Numbered from the stretch's first letter, positions 8,537-16,984 are shown. The stretch: 64,000 nucleotides of DNA from Bacillota bacterium (GCA_009711785.1 VENA01000046.1:20419-84418), one strand, 5' to 3'. Translations and numbers: made by a program. Notes: generated by a model not told the origin, from the letters alone.

Positions 8537-10147
8537 ATGGATAAGAAAAAAATTATGAATACAATGTTACAATTAGTAAAAGAACCTGGAATATCTGGAA
8601 CAGAGAGTGAAAATTTAACAGTAGATAAAGTCTATAGTTTACTTAAACAGATACCTTATTTCAATAAAAATGCAAATTACGTAGAGAAAGTACATATTAA
8701 AAAAGATACATTAAATAGAAAATTTGTATCAGCATTTTATAAAAGTAAAACTAATACAAAAAAAACAATTATACTTACAGGACATACTGATGTGGTAGGT
8801 GTAGAAGAATTTGGAAAATTAAAGAAATATGCTTTTGATCCAATAGAATATACAAAAATTGTTGAGGAGGAAGTAAATTTAGACGAAGAGTCTTTAATGG
8901 ATTTAAAAACAGGGGATTGGCTTTTTGGCAGAGGTGTAGCGGATATGAAATTTGGGTTAGCCTTAGAAATTGAATTACTTAGAAAATTAACAAAATTAGA
9001 TGACTTAAATGGTAACATCTTATTTTTAGCAGTACCATCAGAAGAAAGTAATTCTGAAGGAATGTTAGAAGCTGTATCTTATTTAGCAGAGAAGAAAGAA
9101 AAATTTGGTTTAATATATGAAGGAGTATTATTGCCAGAGCCTTTTATGTATAGTGATGATAATGATACTAAATATATTCATTTAGGTTCTTGTGGTAAAA
9201 TTATGCCAATGCTATTTTTTGTGGGTAAAGAAACCCATGTTGGATCTCCATTTAGTGGACTAAGTTCTAACTTGATGGCTTCTGAATTTAATAGATTATT
9301 TGAAATGAATACTGAATTCTGTGATCATGATGAAGAAATTACCCCACCTCCAATGTGTTTAAAACTTAAAGATTTAAAGGAGCTATATTCTGTACAGACT
9401 CCATTATTTACAGTTGCTTATTATAATATGATCACGTTAAATAACGAATCAAAAATAGATAAAATAAAAGATATTTCAAAAAAAGCCTTTAAAAATTGCT
9501 TAGAAATGGTAAATGAAAATTACAATAATTATTCTAAGTTCACTCTTGTAAAGAAAAATAAGTTAAAAGTCGAAAGTTGTGTTAAAACTTTTAATGAGTT
9601 ATATGAAGAAGTAAAAAAAATAAAGAGAAATGAAATAGATGATTTAATTAATAAAAAAATTGAGGCCTGGAGAAATAGTGGAGATGATTATCAAACTATT
9701 GCAATAAAAACAGTAAAGGAAATATATAATAATTATACTAATAAAAGGCCTATGATAATTATTTCTTTTATCCCTCCATATTATCCTAAAAAAGAACTTA
9801 ATAACAATAAATTTATCGAAAATTTAGAAAGGACAATAAAATATGGAGAATTGAATTTTAATGTAAGTATAAAAAAAAGTAAGTATTTTATGGGTATTTG
9901 TGATTTAAGTTACACAGGTTCTATAGACGGTGAAAAATTATATAGTATTTATAATAATATTCCTTTTGGTGAAAAATATTATAATTTTCCGATTGAAGAT
10001 TTAAAAAAATTAAATATTCCAGGAATCATATTTGGACCTTATGGAAAGGATTTACATAAAAATACTGAAAGGATAAATATTCCATATTCCTTTGAAGTAC
10101 TACCTAAATTATATGAATACTTAATTTATGATATATTTAAAAATTAA
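8537..10147 (+). CDS. M20-family peptidase, RocB type
   Basis: A 536-residue zinc-dependent M20 hydrolase of the kind named RocB (arginine utilisation protein) in Bacillus. Metal-binding motifs: ILTGHTDVVGVEEFG (His and Asp ligands), DWLFGRGVADMKFGLA with the bridging Asp, and VPSEESNSEGM with the catalytic/bridging Glu pair. The C-terminal half lacks the compact M20 lid seen in dipeptidases and is longer, as in RocB. The precise substrate is not known even in Bacillus, where the gene is linked to arginine catabolism; no arginine genes are near. AGAGGAG precedes the ATG. It ends at a small hairpin and is monocistronic. Confidence 0.82.
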   Translation: MDKKKIMNTMLQLVKEPGISGTESENLTVDKVYSLLKQIPYFNKNANYVEKVHIKKDTLNRKFVSAFYKSKTNTKKTIILTGHTDVVGVEEFGKLKKYAFDPIEYTKIVEEEVNLDEESLMDLKTGDWLFGRGVADMKFGLALEIELLRKLTKLDDLNGNILFLAVPSEESNSEGMLEAVSYLAEKKEKFGLIYEGVLLPEPFMYSDDNDTKYIHLGSCGKIMPMLFFVGKETHVGSPFSGLSSNLMASEFNRLFEMNTEFCDHDEEITPPPMCLKLKDLKELYSVQTPLFTVAYYNMITLNNESKIDKIKDISKKAFKNCLEMVNENYNNYSKFTLVKKNKLKVESCVKTFNELYEEVKKIKRNEIDDLINKKIEAWRNSGDDYQTIAIKTVKEIYNNYTNKRPMIIISFIPPYYPKKELNNNKFIENLERTIKYGELNFNVSIKKSKYFMGICDLSYTGSIDGEKLYSIYNNIPFGEKYYNFPIEDLKKLNIPGIIFGPYGKDLHKNTERINIPYSFEVLPKLYEYLIYDIFKN

Positions 10148-10172
10148 AAAGTTAGGTACATATCTAACTTTT
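10147..10172 (+). terminator. hairpin after the RocB-type gene
   Basis: AAAAGTTAG/CTAACTTTT, 9 bp around 8 nt; short T-run, overlaps the stop codon by one base. Confidence 0.6.
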
Positions 10173-10486
10173 ACTATGTGTTATATTAATTTACAACAAA
10201 ATGAATATTTTTAAATTAAAAGAGATGAGTTAAATGACTTCTATGACGAAGATTTCTTTATTCTTAATGTTGTGACTGTTATAGGTCTTATTATAGTCCA
10301 TCTTGTTTTAAATATAGATATGTTGAAAGTATCCACTTATTTTTCTCATTTAGGGAAACTTTATAACCTTTTATTACCTATTCCTTTGAGGTAAAATTAG
10401 ACCTTGCTAAAACAGAATATGAAGCAGGAAATATTTTTAGACTAGATTTAAGAAACCACCACTTATAAAAGTGGTGGAGGTTCACG
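10173..10486. other. non-coding stretch with possible degenerate IS200/IS605-type right end
   Basis: No intact gene. Reading + frame between stops, about 10235-10395 encodes a hydrophobic-rich fragment (ELNDFYDEDFFILNVVTVIG...) with no start, followed by another open scrap ending ...DLRNHHL just before a strong hairpin CCACCACTT-ATAA-AAGTGGTGG (10456-10477) and GGTTCAC. A G/C-rich hairpin just before TTCAC is what the right ends of IS200/IS605 (TnpB-type) elements look like. No transposase is left, so this is a suggestion only. The putative edge lies 1-2 bases from the stop codon of the neighbouring radical SAM gene. Confidence 0.4.
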
Positions 10487-11356
10487 CTAAAGTCTTCTAA
10501 GATATTCATTTTTAAAATCATAATCTTGTTTTAGAGCCTCATCTATAGTATCAAGTAATAAATTTTTATCTTTGCTTAAAAATCCAGCTAAAGGAACATA
10601 GTTAGATGGATGATTACTTCTAAAAATACAGTTATCTAAAGTTAAATTACTTATAAGTAATTTAGTTTCTAATAATACTTCCTTTGGAGATAATAAATTA
10701 AATTCGTTATTTTCAATCTTTTCATAAAGTTCTGTTTCATTATTAATAAGTAGTGTTAATAATGCTAGATAATCAGGATTAATATCATTAATAAGCCTGG
10801 CAGAATCAGTGGCATGTTGTTTCCAGTTAGATTTACCACCTAAACCTGAAATTAAAGTAACTGAAAGCTTTATACCTGAAGAAACTATTCTTTTTCCAGC
10901 TTTTCTTAGTTCATTGGATGAGACACCTTTTTTAATATTTTTTAATACATCATTATTTCCAGATTCTATACCTAGATAGGCTATCTTAATCCCTAGTTTT
11001 TTTAATTCTTTAAGTTCAGTTATGGATTTTAATAATATATCCTTTGGAGCAGTGTATATTCCAATACGTTCACATTCAGGAAACATAGAGTTAATTTCTG
11101 ATAAAACTTCTTTTAATTTTTTTGTTTTTAATACTAATGCATTACCATCTGCTAAAAATATACGTTTTACGTTACTATAGGTTTTTCTTGCAATTCTTAT
11201 ATCATTTTTAATTTCATCTAATGATTTTATTCGGAATTTTTTACCTTTGTACATACTACAGAAGGTACATTTATTATGGGAACAACCTATTGTTATTTGT
11301 AGTATTAAAGAATTAGATTCACTAGGCGGTCTATATAGAGGACTTTCATATTCCAT
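10487..11356 (-). CDS. radical SAM protein of unknown substrate
   Basis: A 289-residue radical SAM enzyme. The [4Fe-4S]-binding CX3CX2C is in IGCSHNKCTFCSMYKG near residue 30, followed by the elongator-like FRIKSLDEI, and LADGNAL, GIYTAPKDIL and AYLGIESGNNDVLK that correspond to the SAM-contacting strands of the Elp3/B12-independent group. There is no second cluster motif and no additional domain, and the length is short for tRNA-modifying members. The function is unknown. It is downstream of asnA on the same strand but separated by a terminator. Its 3' end abuts the possible IS scar. Confidence 0.8.
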   Translation of the reverse strand: MEYESPLYRPPSESNSLILQITIGCSHNKCTFCSMYKGKKFRIKSLDEIKNDIRIARKTYSNVKRIFLADGNALVLKTKKLKEVLSEINSMFPECERIGIYTAPKDILLKSITELKELKKLGIKIAYLGIESGNNDVLKNIKKGVSSNELRKAGKRIVSSGIKLSVTLISGLGGKSNWKQHATDSARLINDINPDYLALLTLLINNETELYEKIENNEFNLLSPKEVLLETKLLISNLTLDNCIFRSNHPSNYVPLAGFLSKDKNLLLDTIDEALKQDYDFKNEYLRRL

Positions 11357-11428
11357 TTTTATTTCTCCTTTCTTATTATATAATCATTTACTATTTTAAC
11401 ATTAAAAATTAAATTATAAAAATTAAAA

Positions 11429-11462
11429 GGATAGGATATATAATTTTTTATATATCCTATCC
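11429..11462 (-). terminator. terminator of asnA
   Basis: GGATAGGATATATA (11429-11442) pairs with TATATATCCTATCC (11449-11462), a 14-bp stem; on the minus strand it is followed by CTTTTAATTTTT. The arms are rich in A/T near the loop. Confidence 0.75.
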
Positions 11463-11485
11463 CTTATTATTTATCTTTTTATTGA

Positions 11486-12496
11486 TTATAATAATTCTAT
11501 ATTTCCTTTTTCACATTTTTCAATCATATCATCAGACCAGATTGAAGATTGAACTTCTCCTATATGAGCCTTTTGTAAAAAGAACATACAAATTCTAGAT
11601 TGTCCGATTCCACCACCAATTGTTAGGGGTAACTCATCTTCGATTATCATTTTATGATAATCATACTTTTTACGATCTTCACAATCTTCAAACTCCAGTT
11701 GTTTTTGCAATGAATCTGAATCAACTCTTATTCCCATTGATGATAATTCTAGACCTATATCTAAAGTAGGGAACCAAAAGATTATATCTCCATTTAATTT
11801 CCAATCATCATAATCAGGGGATCTACCATCATGTTTTATTCCAGAATCTAATGGACCTCCAATTTGCATTATGAACACTGCACCTTTTTCTTTAGCTATT
11901 GCATGTTCTCTTTCTTTAGGTGTTAGATCCGGATATAATTCCTCAAGTTCTTGAGTGGTAATAAAGCTTATATCCTCTGGTAAGATACCCTCAATATGAG
12001 GATAAATACCTTCAACATATTCTTCAGTTTGTTTAAATACAGAATAAATATTTTTTACTATTTCCTTTAATTTAGATTCTGATCTTTCTTTCTTTGTGAT
12101 AATTTTTTCCCAGTCCCATTGATCTACATAAATAGAGTGAATGTTATCTAAAGATTCTGAGGTACGGATTGCATTCATATCAGTATATAAACCCTCTTCA
12201 GGATTGAAACCATATCTATATAGAGCCATACGTTTCCACTTAGCTAGAGAATGAACAATTTCTGCTCTAGAGTTATCTTCTTCAACTTCAAAAGAAACTG
12301 GTTGTTCTACTCCATTTAAGTTATCGTTAAGCCCACTTTCTCCTTTGACAAATAAAGGGGCTGATACTCTTGTTAGATTTAATTTTTCAGATAAAGTATC
12401 CTCAAAATAATCTTTTACTTTCTTGATTGCAACTTCTGTTTCTCTTAAATTTAGTTTTGGTTTGTACTCCTTTGGTATTATTAATTTCTCTGACAT
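11486..12496 (-). CDS. asnA: aspartate-ammonia ligase (asparagine synthetase A)
   Basis: Makes asparagine from aspartate, ammonia and ATP. 336 residues with a class II aminoacyl-tRNA-synthetase-like fold. Family landmarks: the start ..[36 protein letters not shown], the [30 protein letters not shown] core, DQWDWEKII, the [20 protein letters not shown] loop and the C-terminal [23 protein letters not shown], which holds motif-3-like ATP residues. GGAGGTAGT precedes the start. The gene is under a T-box leader with an Asn specifier, so it should be expressed when tRNA-Asn is uncharged. Confidence 0.96.
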   Translation of the reverse strand: MSEKLIIPKEYKPKLNLRETEVAIKKVKDYFEDTLSEKLNLTRVSAPLFVKGESGLNDNLNGVEQPVSFEVEEDNSRAEIVHSLAKWKRMALYRYGFNPEEGLYTDMNAIRTSESLDNIHSIYVDQWDWEKIITKKERSESKLKEIVKNIYSVFKQTEEYVEGIYPHIEGILPEDISFITTQELEELYPDLTPKEREHAIAKEKGAVFIMQIGGPLDSGIKHDGRSPDYDDWKLNGDIIFWFPTLDIGLELSSMGIRVDSDSLQKQLEFEDCEDRKKYDYHKMIIEDELPLTIGGGIGQSRICMFFLQKAHIGEVQSSIWSDDMIEKCEKGNIELL

Positions 12497-12523
12497 ATTA
12501 CTACCTCCTTTAGTTTTTGAATA

Positions 12524-12811
12524 TAAAAAAAGTCCTTCGAATCCCTTTATAGGAACGAAAGACTTAACTTACGCGGTACCATCCTAGTTGACTATTATCA
12601 TAGTCATCTTATACCAATACGGAACTAAAAAATTCGATATTGTCAAAAGGTAACGGATTTGTGCCGTCTAATCCTACTCTCTTAATAGATTTCGGTTAGA
12701 AACTCGGAGATGTTCTTCAATATAAGTTCAGTATCGATCTCTCACCAACATCGACTCGCTATAACTTACAGTTATATCTACTCTTCTCGTCACAGTTTTA
12801 ATTTCTTTATT
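12524..12811 (-). ncRNA. T-box riboswitch of asnA, Asn specifier
   Basis: On the minus strand the leader carries the T-box GGATGGTACCGCG (complement of 12572-12584) and a terminator AAGTCTTTCG/CGAAGGACTT followed by seven U (12524-12565), which compete for pairing. The stem I AG-bulge motif GGTGAGAGATCG and specifier region GAAGAAC-ATCTCCGAG are present; AAC (complement of 12712-12714) followed by the conserved A is the best specifier, matching asparagine and asnA. Uncharged tRNA-Asn would stabilise the antiterminator. Confidence 0.92.
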
Positions 12812-12818
12812 TTTTATT

Positions 12819-12847
12819 ATTATAAACCAGTTTAACAATTTAGTCAA
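12819..12847 (-). promoter_or_regulatory. sigma-A promoter of the asnA T-box transcript
   Basis: Minus-strand TTGACT (complement of 12842-12847), 17-bp spacer and TATAAT (complement of 12819-12824); transcription would begin near 12811. Confidence 0.8.
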
Positions 12848-12954
12848 GTGAAGTTGTGAAAAAAATGTAATAAATAATAAAAGATCATATTAATGTGTAA
12901 AGATTAAAATTTAGAGTATAATTATATTAAGATAAAAGTATAAGGGAGGATTTT

Positions 12955-13446
12955 ATGTTATTAGCTTTTCCACCAATAGTAGATAAAAATTCAAAAGTAT
13001 TAATTTTAGGTTCAATGCCAGGGAATGATTCGTTAAGAAAGAGACAGTACTATGCGTTTAAACGGAATCAATTTTGGGATATTGTATATAAATTATTTAA
13101 AAAAGAAAAAGATAATGAATATGAAAATAAGAAAATATTTTTATTAAAACATAATATTGCATTATGGGATGTTTTAAAAAATTGTACAAGGGAAGGGAGT
13201 CTTGATAGTAATATAAAGAATGAAGTACCAAACGATATCGAGTGTTTTTTAGATAAATATTATAATATTGAATATATTTTTTTTAATGGAACAAAAGCCC
13301 AGAATTTATTTAAGAAACATATAGGCTTTAATAATAAAACTATTAAAAATTATTATTTATTACCTTCAACTAGTCCTGCATATACTAAGAAAATTGAATA
13401 TAAGTTTAAAAAGTGGAAAATTATTAAAAATAAGTTAATAAATTAA
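12955..13446 (+). CDS. DNA-deoxyinosine glycosylase (uracil-DNA glycosylase superfamily)
   Basis: A 163-residue DNA repair enzyme of the uracil-DNA glycosylase superfamily, of the hypoxanthine/deoxyinosine-type (MUG-like) branch. Motif 1 is ILGSMPGNDSL, followed by QYYAFKRNQFWDIVYKLF; ALWDVLKNCTREGSLDSNI is the middle part, FFNGTKA precedes helix, and motif 2 is LPSTSPAYT. The catalytic polar residue of classical UNG (GQDPYH) is replaced by SMPG as in this family. It starts with ATG after AAGGGAGG; TATAAT at 12917-12922 may be its -10, divergently oriented to the asnA leader promoter. Confidence 0.87.
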   Translation: MLLAFPPIVDKNSKVLILGSMPGNDSLRKRQYYAFKRNQFWDIVYKLFKKEKDNEYENKKIFLLKHNIALWDVLKNCTREGSLDSNIKNEVPNDIECFLDKYYNIEYIFFNGTKAQNLFKKHIGFNNKTIKNYYLLPSTSPAYTKKIEYKFKKWKIIKNKLIN

Positions 13447-13464
13447 ACCATGGATATCCATGGT

Positions 13465-14406
13465 TTAATAACCTCTATTTAGATTTACTATATTATTAGG
13501 CTTATCATTATTAGAGTATTTTTTCATATTTTCATATATGATTTCAAACCGTCTTTGATTTCTCATTTCCGATACCCAAGAATTGTGGGGAGTTATTATA
13601 ACATTATCCATAGACCAGAGTGGATTATCGTTATTTAAAGGCTCATTTTCAAAGACATCCAAAGCAGCACCCTTTATTTTACCCCTCTTTAGATTCTCTA
13701 TAAGAGCCGTTTCGTCAACTATATTTCCCCTTGAAATATTAATAAAAAAGACTCTATCTTTCATCATATTAAATATATCTTCATTAACAAAATTATGAGT
13801 TTTTTCTGTGTAGGGAAGAGATAATACAATTACATCACTTAAGGTTAACATTTTTTTTATTTCTTCATTACTAAAACATTTATCAAAATACTTTGTAGAT
13901 GTGCCATTTGTGTTTAGACCTAAAGTTTTAACATTAAAACCACTAAGACGTTTGGCTGCTTCCTTTGCGATACTGCCTGTTCCTAAAAAACCTATTGTTT
14001 TACCGTATAGTTCTAATACATTAGTATCAATTTTCCAACGCTTATTTTCTTGCTTTTTATAAAATTGATGACTCTTTTTGTATAATTCTAGGATTTTTAG
14101 AACTATCCATTCTCCCATAGGTATACTATATCCACCTTTATTATTTGTTAAAATGATATTATTTTTTCTAATGTAGTTAATAGGAGCTTGGTCTATACCA
14201 ATACTAGATAATTGAATCCATTTTAACTTCTTCATCTTTTTAATGTCTAAAGTTGTAAATGGATTATAACATACTAAAATTTCTACATCCTTAAGTTCAT
14301 GAGTAAAAGTTAGATTTTTTTCTTTTTTAATTATAATTTCATAGCCTAATTCTTCAATTTTTTTCATTTTTTCTTTCCCATAATCATATGTAAATAAAGC
14401 TTTAAT
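13465..14406 (-). CDS. D-isomer-specific 2-hydroxyacid dehydrogenase, probable AUU start
   Basis: NAD-dependent oxidoreductase of the 2-hydroxyacid dehydrogenase family (phosphoglycerate dehydrogenase-like). The Rossmann motif GFLGTGSIAKEA is in the middle; catalytic Arg in FINISRGNIVDE, Glu in ALDVFENEPL and His in ITPHNSWVS are all present. An ATG lies at 14365-14367, but no ribosome site precedes it, while the frame continues upstream as IKALFTYDYGKEKMKKIEELGYE, the usual family N-terminus. An ideal GGAGG (complement of 14414-14418) lies 7 nt from an ATT codon at 14406, giving 313 residues. No other start codon fits, so I propose AUU initiation. Substrate unknown; the pathway cannot be told from neighbours. 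Confidence 0.8.
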   Translation of the reverse strand: MKALFTYDYGKEKMKKIEELGYEIIIKKEKNLTFTHELKDVEILVCYNPFTTLDIKKMKKLKWIQLSSIGIDQAPINYIRKNNIILTNNKGGYSIPMGEWIVLKILELYKKSHQFYKKQENKRWKIDTNVLELYGKTIGFLGTGSIAKEAAKRLSGFNVKTLGLNTNGTSTKYFDKCFSNEEIKKMLTLSDVIVLSLPYTEKTHNFVNEDIFNMMKDRVFFINISRGNIVDETALIENLKRGKIKGAALDVFENEPLNNDNPLWSMDNVIITPHNSWVSEMRNQRRFEIIYENMKKYSNNDKPNNIVNLNRGY

Positions 14407-14513
14407 AATAACACCTCCATTAGTTATTATACCTATTTTTACTTAGATAAAACTTCCTTTGTAATTATTTTATATTATTCTTATAAATATTACAAAACAA
14501 GACAAAATTCTTT

Positions 14514-14543
14514 GAAGGGAAAGAAAACAAACATAGCGAATAA
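14514..14543 (+). promoter_or_regulatory. sigma-H-type promoter of the spoIIA operon
   Basis: GAAGGGAAA (14514-14522), 12-bp spacer, AGCGAATAA (14535-14543). This fits the sigma-H consensus RnAGGAwWW-N11/12-RnnGAATww with one mismatch, and spoIIA is a known sigma-H (and Spo0A) target in endospore formers. Confidence 0.75.
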
Positions 14544-14573
14544 CATCAATAAGGTTTAAAAGGAGGGATATTT

Positions 14574-14909
14574 TTGCAAATAAATTATAAAATTATTAAC
14601 AAAAACCTTATTATTGATTTTAATGGTGAACTAGACCACCATACTGCTTCAGATATTAGAAAGCAGGTAGATGAACTATACTCTGAAAAAATGTTACATA
14701 ACATTATACTAGATTTAGATAATTTAAACTTTATGGATAGTTCAGGTATAGGATTAATAATGGGTAGATACAAAACAGTATCTCAAAATGGAGGAAAGGT
14801 TTGTTTGATTAATGCAAACAACAGGATACAAAAAATATTAAAAATGTCTGGCATTTTAAAAATTGTCCATGTTTATGACAATTTAAATGAAGCGTTAGAT
14901 AATATATAG
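14574..14909 (+). CDS. spoIIAA: anti-sigma F factor antagonist SpoIIAA
   Basis: A 111-residue STAS-domain protein that, when dephosphorylated, releases sigma F from SpoIIAB in the forespore. The phosphorylation site lies in FMDSSGIG; Ser56 corresponds to Ser58 of Bacillus. The N-terminal [10 protein letters not shown] signature is also diagnostic. It starts with TTG at 14574, 8 nt after AGGAGGG. First gene of spoIIAA-spoIIAB-sigF behind a sigma-H promoter. Confidence 0.95.
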   Translation: MQINYKIINKNLIIDFNGELDHHTASDIRKQVDELYSEKMLHNIILDLDNLNFMDSSGIGLIMGRYKTVSQNGGKVCLINANNRIQKILKMSGILKIVHVYDNLNEALDNI

Positions 14910-14926
14910 GGGGAGTGTTGTATATC

Positions 14927-15358
14927 ATGCAAAACAACATGAAATTAGTTATACCTAGCAAATCACAAAATGAAGCATTTGCAAGAGTTGTAGTAGCTTC
15001 TTTTGCATCACAACTAGATCCTACAATAGAAGAGTTAGCGGATGTAAAAACAGCAGTTTCAGAGGCTGTAACAAATTCTATCATTCATGGCTATGAAAAT
15101 AAAATAGGAGAAATTAAAATTGAATGTATAATTGAAGGAAATATGTTAAAAATAGTAATAAAGGACAACGGAAAAGGTATTGAAGATGTGGACAAAGCCA
15201 TGGAACCTTTTTATACATCTCAACCTGAATTAGAAAGGTCTGGCATGGGTTTTACAGTGATGCAAACTTTTATGGAGAATTTATTTGTAGAATCAAGTGA
15301 AACCGGAACAAAGATTGTTATGACAAAAGAGTTTAAAAATACTTCCACTGAGGAGTAG
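14927..15358 (+). CDS. spoIIAB: anti-sigma F factor SpoIIAB (serine kinase)
   Basis: A 143-residue GHKL ATPase/kinase that binds and holds sigma F and phosphorylates SpoIIAA. N-box [15 protein letters not shown]1 box KDNGKGIED and G2 box [15 protein letters not shown] are intact. The frame extends to GTG at 14915 but the GGGGGAG at 14908-14915 would leave no spacing; ATG at 14927 gives the family N-terminus (MQNNMKL) and length. Located 17 bp after spoIIAA and 5 bp before sigF. Confidence 0.95.
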   Translation: MQNNMKLVIPSKSQNEAFARVVVASFASQLDPTIEELADVKTAVSEAVTNSIIHGYENKIGEIKIECIIEGNMLKIVIKDNGKGIEDVDKAMEPFYTSQPELERSGMGFTVMQTFMENLFVESSETGTKIVMTKEFKNTSTEE

Positions 15359-15363
15359 ATAAT

Positions 15364-16131
15364 ATGAAAGCTAGTGCAAGAAATTACAAAAAAAACGAAT
15401 TGTTAAGTCATGAAGAAACTATTAAATTAATAAAGGAAGCCCAACATGGGGATGAAGAGGCTCAATCTATTTTAGTAAACCATAATTTAGGTTTAGTACG
15501 TAGTGTATTAAAAAAATTTATGAATAGGGGTTATGATACAGAAGATTTATTTCAGTTAGGTTCCATAGGATTAATAAAAGCAATACAGAAATTTGATACA
15601 AAATACAATGTAAGGTTTTCAACATACGCAGTACCAATGATTATAGGAGAAATCAAAAGGTTTTTAAGGGATGATGGAATTATAAAAGTTAGTAGGTCAT
15701 TAAAGCAAACTGCTATTAAAGCGAAAATGGCTAAAGAAAGACTTTCAAAGAAATTAGGAAGGGAACCAACAATAACTGAAATATCTGAAGAAATAAAAAT
15801 AGATAAAGAAGATATTATCATGGCATTAGATTCTCATCATAACCCTGACTATTTACATGATATTATACATCAAGGTGATGGTTCACCTATACAATTAATA
15901 GATAGAGTAGGAAGTAACGAAAATGAAGACAGGGAAATAGTAGATAGATTAACGTTAAAGGAAGCAATAGGGAAATTAAAACCACGAGAGAGACAAATTA
16001 TTATAATGAGATATTTTTATGATAAGACCCAAACTGAAATAGCTGACAAACTAGGGATATCTCAAGTACAAGTTTCAAGAATAGAGAAAAAAATATTAAA
16101 AAATATGAAGAGTTCACTTTCAAAGGCATAA
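15364..16131 (+). CDS. sigF: RNA polymerase sigma factor SigF (sporulation)
   Basis: A 255-residue sigma-70 factor of the sporulation group, first forespore-specific sigma. Region 2 contains LVNHNLGLVRSVLKKFMNRGYDTEDLFQLGSIGLIKAIQKFD and the RFSTYAVPMIIGEIKRFLRDDG core; region 3 is SKKLGREPTITEISEEI; region 4 ends in the helix-turn-helix TQTEIADKLGISQVQVSRIEKKILKNMK. The gene order after spoIIAA-spoIIAB and the length match SigF rather than SigB or SigG. A terminator overlaps its stop, so the spoVA genes downstream are probably transcribed separately. Confidence 0.96.
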   Translation: MKASARNYKKNELLSHEETIKLIKEAQHGDEEAQSILVNHNLGLVRSVLKKFMNRGYDTEDLFQLGSIGLIKAIQKFDTKYNVRFSTYAVPMIIGEIKRFLRDDGIIKVSRSLKQTAIKAKMAKERLSKKLGREPTITEISEEIKIDKEDIIMALDSHHNPDYLHDIIHQGDGSPIQLIDRVGSNENEDREIVDRLTLKEAIGKLKPRERQIIIMRYFYDKTQTEIADKLGISQVQVSRIEKKILKNMKSSLSKA

Positions 16132-16149
16132 TTTATGCCTTTATTTTTT
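16122..16149 (+). terminator. terminator of the spoIIA operon
   Basis: AAAGGCAT/ATGCCTTT stem, then ATTTTTTT. It lies across the sigF stop codon. Confidence 0.8.
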
Positions 16150-16150
16150 T

Positions 16151-16182
16151 GCATTAAAAAAATACAATAGCTAATAATAATA
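16151..16182 (+). promoter_or_regulatory. possible sigma-G/F-type promoter of the spoVA operon
   Basis: GCATT at 16151-16155 and AATAATA about 17-20 bp downstream resemble the forespore consensus GHATR-N17/18-CATNNTA, missing the first C of the -10. spoVA operons are sigma-G-dependent in known endospore formers; the motif itself is weak. Confidence 0.35.
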
Positions 16183-16208
16183 ATATGAAAAAACTGAGGA
16201 TGGATAAT

Positions 16209-16373
16209 ATGAATAAAAAGTTATTAAAATATTTAATAATGATATCTCTAACTATTATACTTTTAGGATCTATATGGACAATGTATTTAAGTAATAATTC
16301 TAATAAAAGTGAACCTAAAAGGGCAAAATTAGTCATAGAAGATATTATATTTAATTGGAGTGATTTGATATAA
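16209..16373 (+). CDS. 54-residue single-pass membrane protein before spoVAA
   Basis: Not recognised. A short open frame with ATG at 16209 preceded by GAGGAT (9 nt). After MNKKLLKYL comes one membrane helix (residues 8-27, IMISLTIILLGSIWTMYL) and a hydrophilic tail with SEPKRAKLVIEDI. Its stop overlaps the proposed AUA start of spoVAA (ATAA), which argues that it is a translated first gene of the spoVA operon rather than noise. An in-frame earlier ATG at 16185 lacks a ribosome site. A forespore membrane role is only inferred from its position. Confidence 0.6.
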   Translation: MNKKLLKYLIMISLTIILLGSIWTMYLSNNSNKSEPKRAKLVIEDIIFNWSDLI

Positions 16374-16984
16374 AAGGAATACAGATTTTTATACAACTAG
16401 AACCTAAAGTAACGATGGAACCTAATAAAATTATTAAATTAAAAGATGTAGCTTCATTATTTTGTACTGATGATAACCTTTATAGTGAAATATTAAATAT
16501 TGAAATAAGTAAAACTCCAACTAATAGAAAAAGTCAAGTAATTACTATTATACAAATTATAAAAAAAATAAAAGAAAACATAGAGAATTCTGACTTAGTA
16601 ATATATGGACAGTCTGAGGTATTAATCAATATAAAAGTATCTAAAGAAAGTAACAATATAGCTTTAGTAATGAAAACTTTTATAATCTCCATAATTCTTT
16701 TTTTAGGTGCTGCTATAGCAATAATTAATTTTCATGAAGATGTTAATATGACAGAATCTTTAAGTTCAATATATGAGATAGTTACAGGGGAGAAAGAAAA
16801 CAAACCTCTTATTCTATTATTATCTTATTCCATTGGATTAGGTGTTGGTATGATTACTTTTTTTAATCAAGTGTTTAAAAAGAAGTGGAAAAAAGAGCCT
16901 AGTCCATTAGAGTTAGAAATGCATAATTACAAAAAAAATTTAGATGAATATGTTTTAGATGTAACTAAACATAATAATAGGTGA
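16370..16984 (+). CDS. spoVAA: stage V sporulation protein AA, probable AUA start
   Basis: Part of the SpoVA complex that moves calcium-dipicolinate into the forespore and out at germination. The first ATG in frame is 16415, but the frame upstream reads IKGIQIFIQLEPKVTMEPNKIIKLKDVA, which is the conserved SpoVAA N-terminus. The only room before the upstream stop (TGA at 16361) contains no ATG, GTG or TTG in frame; ATA at 16370 overlaps the previous stop as ATAA and lies 9 nt after GGAG. This gives 204 residues, close to the 206 of Bacillus. Two membrane helices follow residue 100 (TFIISIILFLGAAIAIINF and LILLLSYSIGLGVGMITFF). Confidence 0.82.
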   Translation: MKGIQIFIQLEPKVTMEPNKIIKLKDVASLFCTDDNLYSEILNIEISKTPTNRKSQVITIIQIIKKIKENIENSDLVIYGQSEVLINIKVSKESNNIALVMKTFIISIILFLGAAIAIINFHEDVNMTESLSSIYEIVTGEKENKPLILLLSYSIGLGVGMITFFNQVFKKKWKKEPSPLELEMHNYKKNLDEYVLDVTKHNNR

